Notes under the pieces: model-generated
Database searches by the model: none
Told to the model about the DNA's origin: nothing
The model's input: the letters and a program-made list of their open reading frames with translations, nothing else
Translations under genes and position numbers: made by a program
NCBI GenBank assembly: GCA_030765055.1
Contig: JAUKNK010000331.1
Span: 1,870,001-1,934,000 of the forward strand
DNA: 64,000 nucleotides
Direction of reading: 5' to 3'
Source: Mantis religiosa
Lineage: Eukaryota; Arthropoda; Insecta; Mantodea; Mantidae
Shown here: positions 45,021 through 57,712 of the stretch, in pieces
Numbering within the stretch: the first letter of the stretch is position 1
How the letters are laid out: every line of letters begins with the position of its first letter

Positions 45021-45909
45021 TCTAGTACTGCGAATGAATTGGTGTAATTATTTACCAATTTTGATTACACACTTTAAATATTTTTCTTTTAGTAAAGCTA
45101 AGATTTAATTTCTCTTTTCTTTCTTAAAACAGACAACAGCTTCAGTGATTACACGGATGCTTCTGAAAAAAATAAATAATGCTCTGTGAGAAAGGAAGTC
45201 TCCTAAAGTGTATATATGTCGACCGGTTTTTGCATCTAGAAAACATTAAACATCCCCATTTTTTAACACTTTGTGTTAATTTTTGTTGGGACTTGAACCT
45301 ATAACGATCACCAAACTTGGATCTGTAGTGTTCCTTAAGAATATTAGAGTGTGAGAAGACTTGATAAGCAGTATGCCTCAGGTTTGAGAGGAAGTCGTTG
45401 GTAAGAAATACTTGTTGCGTTGATCTCACAATGCTTTTTAGATGTCTTTATAATCCCTTAAACATTACTATTATTTTTCTTGCAAGAAAAATAGGAGAAT
45501 ACAATCTGGTTAAATCGCTACGTAATAATCTTCAAATTTGACTTTCTTTGCACAGCTCAACGATTTTTTAGTTTTAAATTTAAGAAGTTTATACTTATTG
45601 ATCAATTCAAACAAATAACAAGAAAACCCTCGCAAATACTTTACTCCACATAAAATATATTTCAATTTATCGTTTGTTTTATCGAGATCTCTATATCGGA
45701 GCAGTAAGACTTTGTTTTTAACAGTTTACTATTATGGTAATGACCTTTGACAAGATGTTGGAAAATACTCCATGTATAAGAGGCCTGGGTTCGAGATTTC
45801 TCTGAATATTTACGTGTCACATCCTTTAAGTATACTGAGTATTTAGCCAACTTTTGTTGTAAGAGCTTTGTGGTTGACAGATACAGAAATAATAAATAAA
45901 AAGTGTGGT

Positions 45910-46200
45910 TGTGTAACACCTTTCTTTTGTTTTTCCTTCCTCTGGACCACATACTCGTATTACTGTAATGTAACCTTTCTGTATTTTAAATCACATCATT
46001 ATTATTCTTTCATTAATAAATGTATATGATGTGATTATCCTTCTCCACTTCATATCAAACATTATAGCAATCCTTGTTTTACATATTCTATGTCTACTCT
46101 ACTATAGAAAGACATGTAGTTGTTCAGTTTCCTTTTAATTTCTGTCAATAATGCTATATTTATCTGCTTCTGTTTTAACTTCCCTCGCGCTCATATTCCT
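45910..46200 (-). pseudogene. Second copy of the endonuclease relic, truncated
   Basis: It matches 22475-22760 (minus-strand blocks for MFDMKWRR-like and RVYGPEEGQ-like sequence) but is fused at 45909 to the AAAAGTGTGGTTGTG segment. That junction does not exist in W, so a deletion joined the two here. Confidence 0.65.
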
Positions 46201-49081
46201 TTTAAGCTTATAACTAATATTGAAAGACTAAAACAAGTAACAAGAAACATCTAACAAATGTTTCACTACTCAACAAATACATTTAATATTGTCTGTTTTA
46301 TTGAGAAATGTATTTCCAGCTTTTGATTTTGTCAGTCTCTTACTGTTTATCACATTCCCCGATGATTCAAGATACACATTTCATTTTTCTTGAAAATGTT
46401 TTAAAGAGACTACCAAGTCTGTGTAAACACGAACGTGGTCTTTAGGTGTTATGGACTGCCGATAGTCGATTACAGTAAAACATCCGAGAAATACTACATT
46501 TTCAATCAACTATATATTTACATCCTACATTTTAAAAATCCAAGATCAAATCATTTTAATATAAAATATAAGATATTATAATTATTTCTTTACCCCATTA
46601 ATTTTTTCAAGCAGTTCCATTTGATGCAGTTTTCAGTAAATCCTAGTAATATGTATCTTTTAATTTCTAAACTACAGACAGTCAAAGCTATCTGATAAAT
46701 ATTTTATCTTTTGGAAGTTATTTGAACTTGTAACTTTAAATAATATGTTTTAAAATATTTGTTTTTATTTAAATAAGTCAAATAATTTAGAACTTTAAAC
46801 TGATATCTGTGCTAAAAGCAGAAAACAAAAAACTGTGGTATTGAGCTTTTGATCTGAGATTCTAATAACTTAGAAAATAGAAAAGAAATATCACACTAAC
46901 CTTTAAAATTAACTAGTGTTGGTATAGGACAACTTGGAACTAAGTTGTTATCTAAATGCTCTGTAAACTTTATAAAATGTCACTTTTAGCAGTTAAATAG
47001 CTCAACAGTTGATGTACAGACACTGAAATAGTGGTTAAGTACCATTCTGGTGATACCTCACATAGAAGGACAAATTTCCCAAGTAGTCACATACTTCACA
47101 GTTAATAAAATGACAATATGATTCACCAGTAATGTACCTTCATATCTACCTCTACATCAGATACTGACATATTTGTTAATGTTAAAGAGACATAAATAAG
47201 TAACCAACAAAAACAAGTTACATTCATATTGTACGTGAAGTGTTATGGAGGCTTTGGAACTAGAACACATACACATGTGACTTCATTTGTTACTTTATTT
47301 ACTCCCAGATTACATGAGCTGTAATAACTTTATTGTAAACATTCAATATGAATTACGATTAATGTAAGAAACACTGTTTTAATATAGGTAACGTAGTTTA
47401 TTGAAGGAAACTAAAATATAAAATAAGTGAATCATGTTTCCACTTAAAATTAAAAGGTTATACCACATCACCCCAATAAGGAACTCTGTGAAAATATTTT
47501 GTATATCACAACTTCTAATTCCTCTGATTCAAAACAATTTGGAAGTCTTGGAGTTTGTTGTTTTTACATTCATTTAACAAATATATTCTATCTGAAAGAG
47601 TTTATGTAACCATCCATAAATCTAATACCATTTCATATAATGTGTTTTATATGTAAGGAGGGGAATTACCTTATTCTTAAAGTTGTTTCTCTCTTAATTA
47701 CTATATGGAATAATGTTATTAGATTTATTAAACACAATGTGTACATAACATTAATGGTTCAGTATATCATCTGATCATTTACAAAGTAGTTCATTGAGCG
47801 AGGCCTAGCAGCGCAGGTAATTAGGTAATTATATCTAACTATATACCAACTAAATGACAATAGAACATAGGTATTACAGCAGATAGTGTAGATTCAGATG
47901 TAGGTAAATGTATACCAGAGTCATTTACAACATCAATAATCAAAAACAGCTGAATACACAAAGCAATGTTTACTGTTTTATTATTTATAGAGATAACGAT
48001 TTAAAGTAAGAAATATTGACTTATAACTTGATAAACAGGTGATTCTAATGATTGCCACCAGACAACGCTGTGATCTGCTCCAAACATAGAGAATGTATTG
48101 TATTACACCAAACATTTGATAACAAGATTTTACTGTCAAAACTAATTTTAAGATTTGCTAAATAAAACATATGTGTTACATTTACATGACTTTCTCTACT
48201 CATTGTCTTTTTCTCATATGTTCTTCATGTTATTAGAGATAAATATTAATATAAAATGTTTTACTACATATATCCTTGTAAGTACAAAGGCAATAGGAGA
48301 ATACCTAGATGATTTAAGATGTGCATTGCTCCCTCTTGAAAATATATTTAGTGTAATGTTTGTGATGTTCTCCTGACAGTCTTCACATTACATCTTTGTA
48401 TCCTGCTGAACTACTCTTGACCTTTATGTTTGGGTTATGTCGTTTACAGACGCTTGGAGGAGCGTTTTCTAATAAGGCTTTACTTTATGGATTCACAGAG
48501 TTAACAAATATGTATTTCTCATTAATTCTCCCAGTTAAGTTTTTATATATAATAAAATACTTCAGCCAGTTACTATAATTATGTCGTAGGTAATGTAAAA
48601 CCTGTACCGATATATGACTTTGGTAGAAATCTGTATGATCAGATCATGTAGTCAGAATGTTGTACAAACTTCCACCTCCAGAAACTTAACGTTTACATAA
48701 ATTTTATAAAACCTTTTGTAATACTTTGGAAGATTTTATTTTTCTAATTATTTCTAATGATTTTATCAAAGAATGTATAACTGTGATGTTATAGAAATAG
48801 GCTCAGATTTATTCAACGCCAAATCTTGAAAAAAAGCATAATATATGGTTACCTAATTTAATTAACGAATTTTTAAGCCGTCTGTTATTCTTTTACAATA
48901 TCCAATAATTTTAAATCTCAAAAAAGTTAGTCCTACTCTCCTAAATTTGTAAGAAAAAAAACTGTAAAATTTAAACTACAGCATGAGCTGACCCTATGTT
49001 TAGCATTTAACTACGGCCTTCTTGTATCTAAAACAAAATGTGTAGAAACTTCTTTGGTATTCCTTTTTGAGCAGATGTAAT

Positions 49082-49232
49082 AATTGGCCTTAGTGCTAGG
49101 GCTGATAGAGAGCGTAACACGTTAAATGCAGTAGACGATCTGTTAGTTACACAGATTGTCCGCCAGGGGAGAAATTCCTGAGTTCCCAACCGAACTGGAA
49201 TTGCTGTCCAGAGATGGCGCCACAGGTAATAA
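49082..49232 (+). repeat. Core module c10, exon-like (49082-49225)
   Basis: TTCCTTTTTGAG ends at 49081, the module runs 144 nt to GCGCCACAG and GTAATAAC. It contains GTCCGCCAGGGGAG and CAGAGATGGCGCCAC. A short frame (EIPEFPTELELLS) passes through, with an in-frame TAG just upstream. Confidence 0.7.
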
Positions 49233-50432
49233 CTTACATAACGACGGAATATGTGTAATTAGTTACCAATTTTTACAACATATTATAATTACGTACTTTA
49301 CAAAAAGCTTCGACTTAATAGTTCTTTACTACTTTGAAACAAACAGCAACTTCAGTGAATACAGCCATAAATTGAGAAGAATAAATAACGCTTTGCAGGA
49401 AAGGAAGTATTCTAAAGCGTCTTTATTTTAAACATTTTGGCCGCTATAGAGTACTCTTAAATTCTGAATTCCAGAAGACGAAATGCATTTTTGTTGGAAC
49501 TTGTATCTGAAATGATCATTATATGTGGTCATTACAGCAAAGCATCCATTTGCCGTGAACTTCAACTGCAACAGTACTTTAGGGAAAACCTATCTTAACC
49601 TTAGAAAATCCGAATAAGATTTGACATTATATGTGAATAAATGGCTTCGTAAATGTCTAGATTAAAAAGTGATAGTAGCCCAACAACCTGTTCAAGTAAC
49701 CCTCTCACCATGATAAAATTCATATACATGGTTCTTTGAAAAAAAAAAAAAAAATATATTTAGTCTCTAGTACATTCCTGATACAACACAATAACTTTAA
49801 TAATAATACAATAGGAGACGAGCAAAAAACATTGGAAGCAACTTCTTAACTGTCGAAACAATCCTTTGTATAAACTAAATTGTGAAGACCTTTTTCTCTT
49901 CTTCCCTTTTTAATGTTTACACCTTTAGTCTGTCACGTTTGATCAAGGAAGAAAATGTTAAATATACTTACATAAAACACAAATGTACTATTGAATTACT
50001 CTGAACTTCTATTTATTCTGACTGAACTCTGTACAATTTTCTTTAAGTTGTAGTTGATGAGATACTGACAAGGTCTTAGCACACAAAATAGAGATATCGT
50101 TAAAGAATGTAATTTATGTAAACTTGTTTTATCACTAACTATTCTCGAGATATTCTGTTATAGTTCAGTTTGCCAATACTTTTATGTCTTAAAACGGCAA
50201 TCCTGTTGCTGATCTTGTCAAAAGCTAATAGCAATAACTTTGTAATATTAAAGCTAACACTATGCTTAAATATTTAACTATATTGCTGCTGTATGTACAA
50301 CAAAGTGAGTAATGGAACAACTCCTTAAACGTATATTTCATATTTGTAACAGACGGACAAGTAAACCTTTGTGTAACGGTTTGTCGTGAGTGTATTTGTT
50401 ATACAGCACACGATGTTTTAGTTATAGGAACT

Positions 50433-50490
50433 GTCCGCCAGGGGAGAACCGACAGCTTGTTGCTGTCCAGAGAGGGCTCCACTTGTAATA
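50433..50490 (+). repeat. Core module c11 (short subtype)
   Basis: GTCCGCCAGGGGAGAACCG and TTGCTGTCCAGAGAGGGC, ending CACTTGTAATATC. It is the paralogue of c6 and nearly identical to c2. Confidence 0.85.
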
Positions 50491-51351
50491 TCTTACTCTG
50501 GAGAAGAGGTTTTGTAAATATTAACAATATTGTTTAAGACTTTGTAAATATGTTCTTTATATATAGCTTATATTTAACTGAAGTTTTTCGCCTGTAAACA
50601 AAAGTTAGCCGCAATATATATGCAGGAAATATCTACTAAACAACCAATTGTGTGTTAGAGTGGAAGTCTCCTAAACTAACTATATATCCAGGTTCTTCGG
50701 CTAACTGTTATATGGGCTACTTTCTATAAAACCAGTTTTGGTACGTTTTGTTGAAACTTAATTCAATTAAGCAATTAAAGTAATGCAAGAACGAGTGTGA
50801 GATTTAACAAGAACTAAAGGTACACTCAAAAGTGGAAAGCCTAATAATAAGTAACAATGTTGCAAACCTTTCTGTTCTTTATTACACTGTCTAATCCGTT
50901 TCCACATTATTGGTCTTCATTTTAATTGAAATACACCTTTATCATTTTAATATTTATTATCTTTGTGTGAAGATACAGCTACTTGCCATGCAAAATCATT
51001 AAGATATCATTTTAGAGTTTGTCCATTTCTTAAAGTTTGGTAGTTATACAAGTCACACGGATATAGAGATCTTACTACAACATTCCGCAAGATTTTAACT
51101 TTAAGATTTTAATTTTATCTTTCATCATGGAAGTATTTTAGAACCACTAAGAAAAAATTCGAGAACGGTTCTAGCAAATGTTAGTAAGGGATATTCTTGT
51201 AAATCTACGTCTGACATCCTAGGAAGATGCTGAGTGTTTTACTTTTGGGGTTATGTTGTTTATAGACACATAGACCTTTTTGTAAGGTTGCTTTAAATAT
51301 TGAAGATATGTACTCAACTATCAATAACTTTACTGTTTACTACAACTATTT

Positions 51352-51945
51352 GTGAGTGTGCAGAATGGCTCAGCCGGTTTCGTCGGAGGCCGAGTTCGAT
51401 TCCCGTGGCCGACCTATCTCAACTATGGGCTTTTTCGGTTGTTTTCCCAGGTCGCTAGGCGAATGCTGGGTAGGTTAATTACATTCCCCGAAATTCCTGT
51501 CCCTCCATTTCTTCTCCATTATCGTTTCATATCATCTGGTGGTCTCTTTCAGGGTAGAAGTGTCGGCGGTGCATGGCAGGATGATATGCTCTGAGATAAA
51601 CTACTTCCTCTTCCGGTAGGTCCGTTGCCGGTCTCCGCACCTCTGTTGGGACCATTTCGGGACCGCCAGCCCGGGACTATAGGGGCTCGGCTGCTGGGCT
51701 CGTTGTCGTCCCGCAGTAGGGGAGCGAGTTCTTTGTCCTGACCCGTCGGGGGAAGTCTGTATCCAAGTAAACATTAGCAACCCTGCCCTCGATACTGTCG
51801 TGCCTCCTTGGGTCAGTCGCCCTCTGTTTACTTCGCCTCATCCTTCCTCCCGGAGGTGCACCACTTGGGGGCACAGGAACAATGGGCCCAGCATGGTGAC
51901 CCACGTACCGGGATCCCCTCCGTAAAGAAACCCCAAAAACAATAA
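51352..51945 (+). mobile_element. tRNA-derived SINE, copy in Y
   Basis: A box TGGCTCAGCCGG and B box GAGTTCGATTCCC are followed by the same GC-rich body as at 32871 (AGAAGTGTCGGCGGTGCATGG, GTCCCGCAGTAGGGG). This copy's head is closer to a tRNA. Flanking sequences match those of the X copy. Confidence 0.8.
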
Positions 51946-52470
51946 GAAGTGTAAGTTGTTTTGACTACCAAGTCTGTGTTAAGACGAACGTGGTCTTTAG
52001 GTGTTACGGACTGTCAACAGTCAATCACAATAAAACATTTGTACAACAGATAGTAAGAATAAAAGACATTAATTTTACAAACACTTTTGTCAACCTTAAA
52101 TTCCACTTAGTTCCACATTAGATTTTCATGTAATATGTTACCAAATTTTATCACACATTTGTTTAATTGTGTCAAACTTTAAAACCTTAGGAAAATAAGC
52201 AGATTTGTCATCAACAAAGATACACATACAATGTTGTTAGAGGGCATTGCCAGTAACTCTCTACCTTGACACTATTTTAAAATATCTGATGGTTGTACTT
52301 ACAAGACTTTCACTACTCACTTTTGTACATAACATTCTTAAAAACGTACATTCCTTTATCTACTTGATACTAATCTACATAAACATTATTAAAACGGTTT
52401 TGTTACATATTTCCTTATGGTTAACTATAATGACAATACCGTCAAATTTAAACGATAATCAATTTTAAAA

Positions 52471-53160
52471 TCTTTTAAAGTTTACTGCATTCCCTTGTAC
52501 CTACATGATTGCTAACATCATAGAAGTGTAACGCCAGCGCAATACATTCGATATCCCATAACCTGTAAATTAATTACACTTTTAGAGTTATAACGAACGA
52601 TTTCCTCTTGGAGTTGAGGTACATTGGCCATAGTAATGAGGTAAACGTAAACATTTTAAAACTGAATTCTAATGCTGTAATTGAACTGACATTTGTAAAT
52701 GATGAATAGAAAACAAGTGGATACAAATTCCAACAAAAAGCATTTTCCAATGATAATGATGAAAGGAGCAATAGACCCGTGCTCAGTTTGAAGAAGTGTC
52801 TACACATATAGTTAATTCAGAAGGCTTTTCTTCAGCTGCACAGTCAACTATTTGCGCGATATTGCCTACAAGTACATTATAGCTATCGTTATTTTTCAAG
52901 GCATAAACAGCAATTAAATATAAGTTATATATAGACAACAAAGTTAGAATGTATTACACAATTTCATTAATAAGTTCTAACATTCTTCCCCAGTATAAGA
53001 TAATACAGGTGGAGCCCTCTCTGGACAGCAACAAGCAGTTTGTTCTCCCTTGGCGGACAATTACTATAACTAAAACATCTTCTGTTATATAACAGATTCA
53101 CTCACGACCAACCGTTACACAAAGGTTTACTTGTCCGTCTGTTACAAATTTGAACTAAAC
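52471..53160 (-). repeat. AT-rich stretch with inverted short-subtype block and core c12
   Basis: About 52880-53150 is the reverse complement of the segment around c2, c6 and c11, including GTTACACAAAGGTTTACTTG and the core at 53001-53058 (GGAGCCCTCTCTGGACAGC, CTTGGCGGAC). This is the only core in the window on the minus strand. The 52471-52880 part is AT-rich with no gene. Confidence 0.85.
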
Positions 53161-54190
53161 ATTTACGGAAAACAGGGTTCAAGAATTTCGGATCACCTTT
53201 CGTGTTTGATAGTTATTTATTTAAGCTTTTGACAAGTTCAAAAACAGGATTAGCGTTTTTAAACCATAAAATAATTGGAAAATTTAACTGGAACGAAAGA
53301 ATATGTGGAAAATCTATAGCGATAAAAAGAAGTTTACAAAATAATTATGTTCTTTAACTAAATCTTCATTTTGTGTCTTAGCTCCTTGTCGGTATCTAAA
53401 TGAACTACAAGATAATAAGGATAACTTCGTAAACGTATTTTACACAATTAAGTATTTCTTAAGCTTTCTTTATTTCTAGTTCAAGTGTCCAATACTTTTA
53501 AATCTTATAAAGCTGATCCTATTCTCGTAAGTTCATAGGAATAACGGTGGAATTCAAAAGGCTGCATGATCTGACCCGATTTTTAAATTAACTATATCCT
53601 TTTTGTGTTTAAGTCGAAATTAGTAATGAAATTTGCGTAAAATTCACTTTAAACTTGGAGCAGATGTACACCAAGTAATACTGGAAGAGCGGAGTGAGAA
53701 AGTACTGTGAATATATCACGTAATATGTAATTTTTATATAGCAGAGAAAGTTTTAGTTACAGTAATTGTGCGCCAACAAAGAAAATTCAGTTGCGAAGTA
53801 TGGTAATTGCCGACCGTAAGGGAGTTGCTGTCCAGAGATGGCTCCACCGGTCACATTTTACACTGAAGAAGAAAATATATATTTATTTATGATGTTTTAA
53901 AACATATTATAATTACATTCTTGATATACAGCTTAGACTTACTTGCTCTTAGTACCGTAAAAATAAACAGTTGCTAGTATTAATACAGAGAAAGTATTAG
54001 AGGAATAAACAATTAGAGTGAGAAAGGATGTCTCGTAAAGCAAGTATATCTATAAGTGTTTTCGTATTGGTGAAGCAAGTTATATTAGTCTAGCAATTTT
54101 TGTAAAGGGATTGGCTTACTGAATGAAGCTGATCCCACCCTAATGATATAAAACATGTTTGCTTGGCACACCTCAACAAGCGTTGCCAAT
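53161..54190 (+). repeat. AT-rich stretch with core module c13
   Basis: Core c13 (53768-53856) is divergent: GTGCGCCAACAAAG, then GAGTTGCTGTCCAGAGATGG, ending CCACCGGTCAC. It is preceded by TTACAGTAATTGT as in the other copies. No gene is supported. Confidence 0.65.
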
Positions 54191-54199
54191 CGAATTATA

Positions 54200-54540
54200 T
54201 TAAATCTTGCTACAGGTTGAGCAAAATGCCGCTACCCGATCGGTGAAGGTACAGAGAACAGTTGCTTCCCTGTATCCAATGCTGGGGTCAACCTCGATGA
54301 CAGTTGGCATGAAGTTATACCTCTTCCGAGCGCTGGTAATCCCGGTTATGCTTTACGCCTGCGAGATCTGGGGCATGGCCGCAGACAGCATGGCTCCAAC
54401 GTGCACAGAATAGAGGACTTAGCTCTATATATTCTGTGGGACGTTATTTTCCTACCAGGTTCCTTCATGAGGCCTCGAGTCTTCCATACGTGGAGGATGA
54501 AATTAGGCGCCGGGCATCAAAATTATACGCAATTTTACCC
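54200..54540 (+). pseudogene. Jockey-like RT C-terminal fragment
   Basis: Open pieces read VQRTVASLYPMLGS, then MLYACEIWGMAADS, then after a frame change LPYVEDEIRRRASKLY. They match the thumb and tail of Jockey-type RTs and resemble the E3 family (LILYGCEVWG, IPYVEDVRERT). Only the last 110 codons or so remain. Confidence 0.75.
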
Positions 54541-54542
54541 AA

Positions 54543-54970
54543 TCACAGAAGCGCCCTTGTCTGCTCCGTGGGAGTCATCGCTATCTTCCCTTTCACTCTT
54601 ATCTTTCTCCCATGTGCTCCCCAGCCTCCATTATAACACAGTCTCATCACTAAATAGTCAAACTCCTTTACTACCTCCACTTTTTGGTCATTTAGATGCC
54701 ACGTTTCATCTTTTCCTAGCTTATCACCTTTCTTAATCACTACTATTTTAGACTTACTTGATTAATTCTGATCCCCCATTCCTTACAGTAGCTGATAATT
54801 TCATTTATTGCTCTCTGTAATCCTATCACTGTTAAAGATTTCATTAGCAAGTCATCTGCAAGTAGTAATCTTGGTATTACATTGTTCCTAATAATTGAGC
54901 TATGATTGTTGCTTTTAAAAACATATAAAATTATAAAAAAGCACATTAAATCTAGGTACATATACTTCAA
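54543..54970 (-). pseudogene. Minus-strand RT fragment of another non-LTR family
   Basis: Minus strand: LLLADDLLMKSLTVIGLQRA and SYCKEWGIRIN are an RT palm (LADD in place of YADD), followed in the next frame by EVVKEFDYLVMRLCYNGGWG. The style is unlike E1-E3. It may belong to the same family as the endonuclease relic at 22190-22760. It ends against the plus-strand fragment, tail to tail. Confidence 0.75.
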
Positions 54971-55690
54971 GTGAGCCTCATTAATTTTTAAACAGATATT
55001 GCTGTTAATTCTGTATCACTTCATTTAACCATAATTTCCTGTTATTTTATTTTGATGTCACATTTGAGAAGCTCCCTTTCTGTCTCTACAAACAGCTTAC
55101 CTAATAACTACTGCTAGAAAATGACAACAGGTATTACGTAGTAACTCATGATTTCTATTTTTCTTTCTCCATTGTTTTGAAACATTTCTTATAAAAAAGA
55201 AAAAATACGATGTAGACTGTGAGAAAAAATATTTTTTTACAGTTCAGAATATTTAAAATGAATATGTATAACTGGTTATCGACTGTATCGCACGATGTTT
55301 GCAGATAAATCCTTTAAAAACATTACAAATAAGAAAAAAGAAGCATATAAACATATGGTGGATGCTCGGACTGAAACCGTTAAATAAAGACTTCCAATTT
55401 TTTAAGGATACGGAGAAGCAACAAGGAATAATATTCAAGTGGAAATAGTTCTTTACTACAATATCGAACGTAACGCTCCCACGAGTTAGTAATATGCTTC
55501 CCTTCTCACTTTTGTACATAACTCATACCACCCTTTTATTCTTTATTGGGCTGCTTCCTGCAAATTTATAACATTTAAAGATGGTTAAACCTTTTATAGG
55601 TCATTGCTCGTAACGTCTTTAAAAGTTGACTTTCTCTGTACATCTTAGCGATCAAAAAATTTAAGACTTTGCATTAAAGAAATATATAGT
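54971..55690. other. AT-rich non-coding stretch
   Basis: I see no gene, no tandem repeat and no clear paralogy to the other blocks until about 55690, where the CAAACAAATAACAA segment begins. Confidence 0.5.
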
Positions 55691-56611
55691 TATTGAAAAA
55701 TTCAAACAAATAACAAAAATGCTTCGCAAAAAGTATATTTCATTTTATCGTTTGTTTTATCGAGATCTCTATATTGTAGCAGTAAGATTTTGTTTGTGTC
55801 TTACAGTTTACCATTATGATAATGTCCTAGCAACAGAGAGACTTCTGACTACATTCACAGTTACATCAATTTTATTTCCTTTACATTGAAAATAATTTAA
55901 GCACGGCATTTTCATAGAATTCGTTTAAACAATTTTTGAGATAATCATTAAAAATGCTCCATATATAAGAGATCTGGGGTCGAGATTTCCCTGAATATTT
56001 ACGTGTCACATCCTTTAAATTTACTGAGTATTTAGCCGACTTTTGTTGTAAGAGCTTTGCTGTTGACAGATACAGAAATAAATAAATAAAAAGTGTGGTT
56101 GTGTATCTTGACTTTAAGTGATAGTCAAATGTTTAAAGAGCTAATCAGTATATGTCCGGACTAAACCAAGTAATGAATTGCTTTCGGAGAAAACTGTAAA
56201 TATTGATAAATACAAACAATTAACAAGGATTGTGTCTTACATACATCCTGTGTTTTAACAACATCTACATTTCTGTTTATTAACATTTTGTCTATCTCTA
56301 AGATATATAAAGGAACATTCAGAATGAAGAGAACTTACGAAGACATTACCAAAATATTCAGGATAGGCAATTTGTTTGTTATCACATCTTAAATATTTGG
56401 TAAGTTAATTAGTATTGTTAGAATAAGCTTAAAAGGGTTTAAATAAAATCGTTATTTATAATTTAGTGTGTAGTACGGTAAGTGTATTTCCTACTTATTA
56501 TGTATTTGGTACACACAACAAGAGTAATTTACTTCATTCACTGCTCATTCTGTTTACTAACATATTTAGTTGCTTTATTACTCAACATTCATCACTTTAA
56601 ATTACTTTTAA
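55691..56611 (+). repeat. Repeat segments shared with W and Z
   Basis: TTTATCGAGATCTCTATATTG (about 55760), AGCCGACTTTTGTTGTAAG (56034) and TATGTCCGGACTAAACC (56149), then TAGTATTGTTAGAATAAGC (56411). The order is the same as at 35080-35780. The paralogy ends at about 56611, where the Penelope-like insert starts. Confidence 0.75.
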
Positions 56612-57712
56612 TTTATAAATATTAAAAGCAGAAGCATTATTAACAGTGAAGTATTCTTCCTATCTGTGTTTATTTATGAGTCACTATGTTTACACTCAAA
56701 CTTCACTTACTTGTTGTTTAATTGAAACGTTTTGAAGATCATTCAATCTCATCCTCAACTGTTTGGTGACTAAATGAACCTTCCTCTTCTACCACTACTA
56801 CGGAGCTCCGATCACTCTGCCATCTGGTGTTAGGGGCACTAAGTTTTAATACTTCATTTAATGCCGGGATTTCAAAATTTATAACTTTAGAGAAGATTCT
56901 CTAAAATTACTAAGCCTGCAAGATAATCACATCCAGTTTACTGTGGAAGTAGAAAGGGTCAACACCCTACCCTTTTTGGACCTCAAGATAACTAGAAATC
57001 GTCATGGTGTTAATTTTGGAATATACAGGAAGCCCACACACATAGATAATTACATAGAGAAAAATAAATACAACCCAGTTTCACATCAACTAGCTGCCTT
57101 TAGAAGTCTAATTCACCGGCTATACAACATCCCACTGAGTAAGGATGAATTTTTGAAAGAACAACAACACATAAAAGACATAGCAGTATTAAATGGATTC
57201 ATCCCAGCCATCATAAGGAACATGATGAAGAGGAAAGTAAAACTGAAGATAAGATAAAATAATACCACTCTCACACCACTTAAAAACACAAATTGGCAAT
57301 ATGGAAATTCACCTACCATCCATGGGCTTTTAGAAAATTTGAACGAATCTTCAAAAGACTAAACTTAAAACTAGCACCCCAAAACAAATTCAGTCTGAGG
57401 AACCTGCTAAATAAACCACTAAAAATACAATCCCCAACAATTTGAAATCAGGAATTTATCAGATTAATTGTGAAACCTGTGAAAAAAAGCTACATAGGAA
57501 AAACTATGAGAAACTTGTTAACTAGGCAAAAAGAACACCAGAGGAACATTAAGTTGAAACAAACAGAAAAATCTGCAGTTTCCCACCAATTTTGGACAGA
57601 AAACCACAATATTGGCCACAACGTTAAACTGTTAAAATCTTTATGTTCACCCATAGAATTGGATAATTGGGACAAAATATTCATAAACAAAAACCGTGAT
57701 AAAGTGTAACAC
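56612..57712 (+). mobile_element. 5'-truncated Penelope-like element
   Basis: The left edge is where similarity to 35945 ends. The right edge is at about 57712, where GTGTAACACG of the core module resumes. The insert carries the end of a Penelope RT and a GIY-YIG endonuclease. Confidence 0.75.
56912..57709 (+). pseudogene. Penelope RT C-terminus and GIY-YIG endonuclease remnant
   Basis: The frame from 56912 gives LPFLDLKITRNRHG and YRKPTHIDNYI, then HRLYNIPLSKDEF, the standard end of the Penelope RT. A stop follows at 57257. Further on, GIY (57451-57459) and YIG (57491-57499) lie in different frames, separated by a shift in an A7 run. YIGKTMRNLLTRQKEHQRN and the tail to NKNRDKV are open to 57709. 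The catalytic RT part is missing, so the copy is dead. The GIY-YIG nuclease would normally cut target DNA. Confidence 0.85.

Larger units (their letters stand above)
43846..52470 (+). repeat. Mosaic repeat block Y, paralogue of X
   Basis: Collinear with 25691-34110 (anchors under X). Compared with X it keeps about 0.8 kb between 45560 and 46400, including the TTTTGTTGTAAGAGCTTTG segment and part of the endonuclease relic, and it lacks the Tc1 fragment. It is AT-rich. A 14-A run at 49740 is the only simple repeat of note. No gene outside the SINE. Confidence 0.85.

Noticed and set aside
54401..54736. Plus-strand 111-codon frame
   Set aside because: Its second half is the antisense of the RT fragment on the minus strand; only the first part belongs to a Jockey tail, in a different frame.
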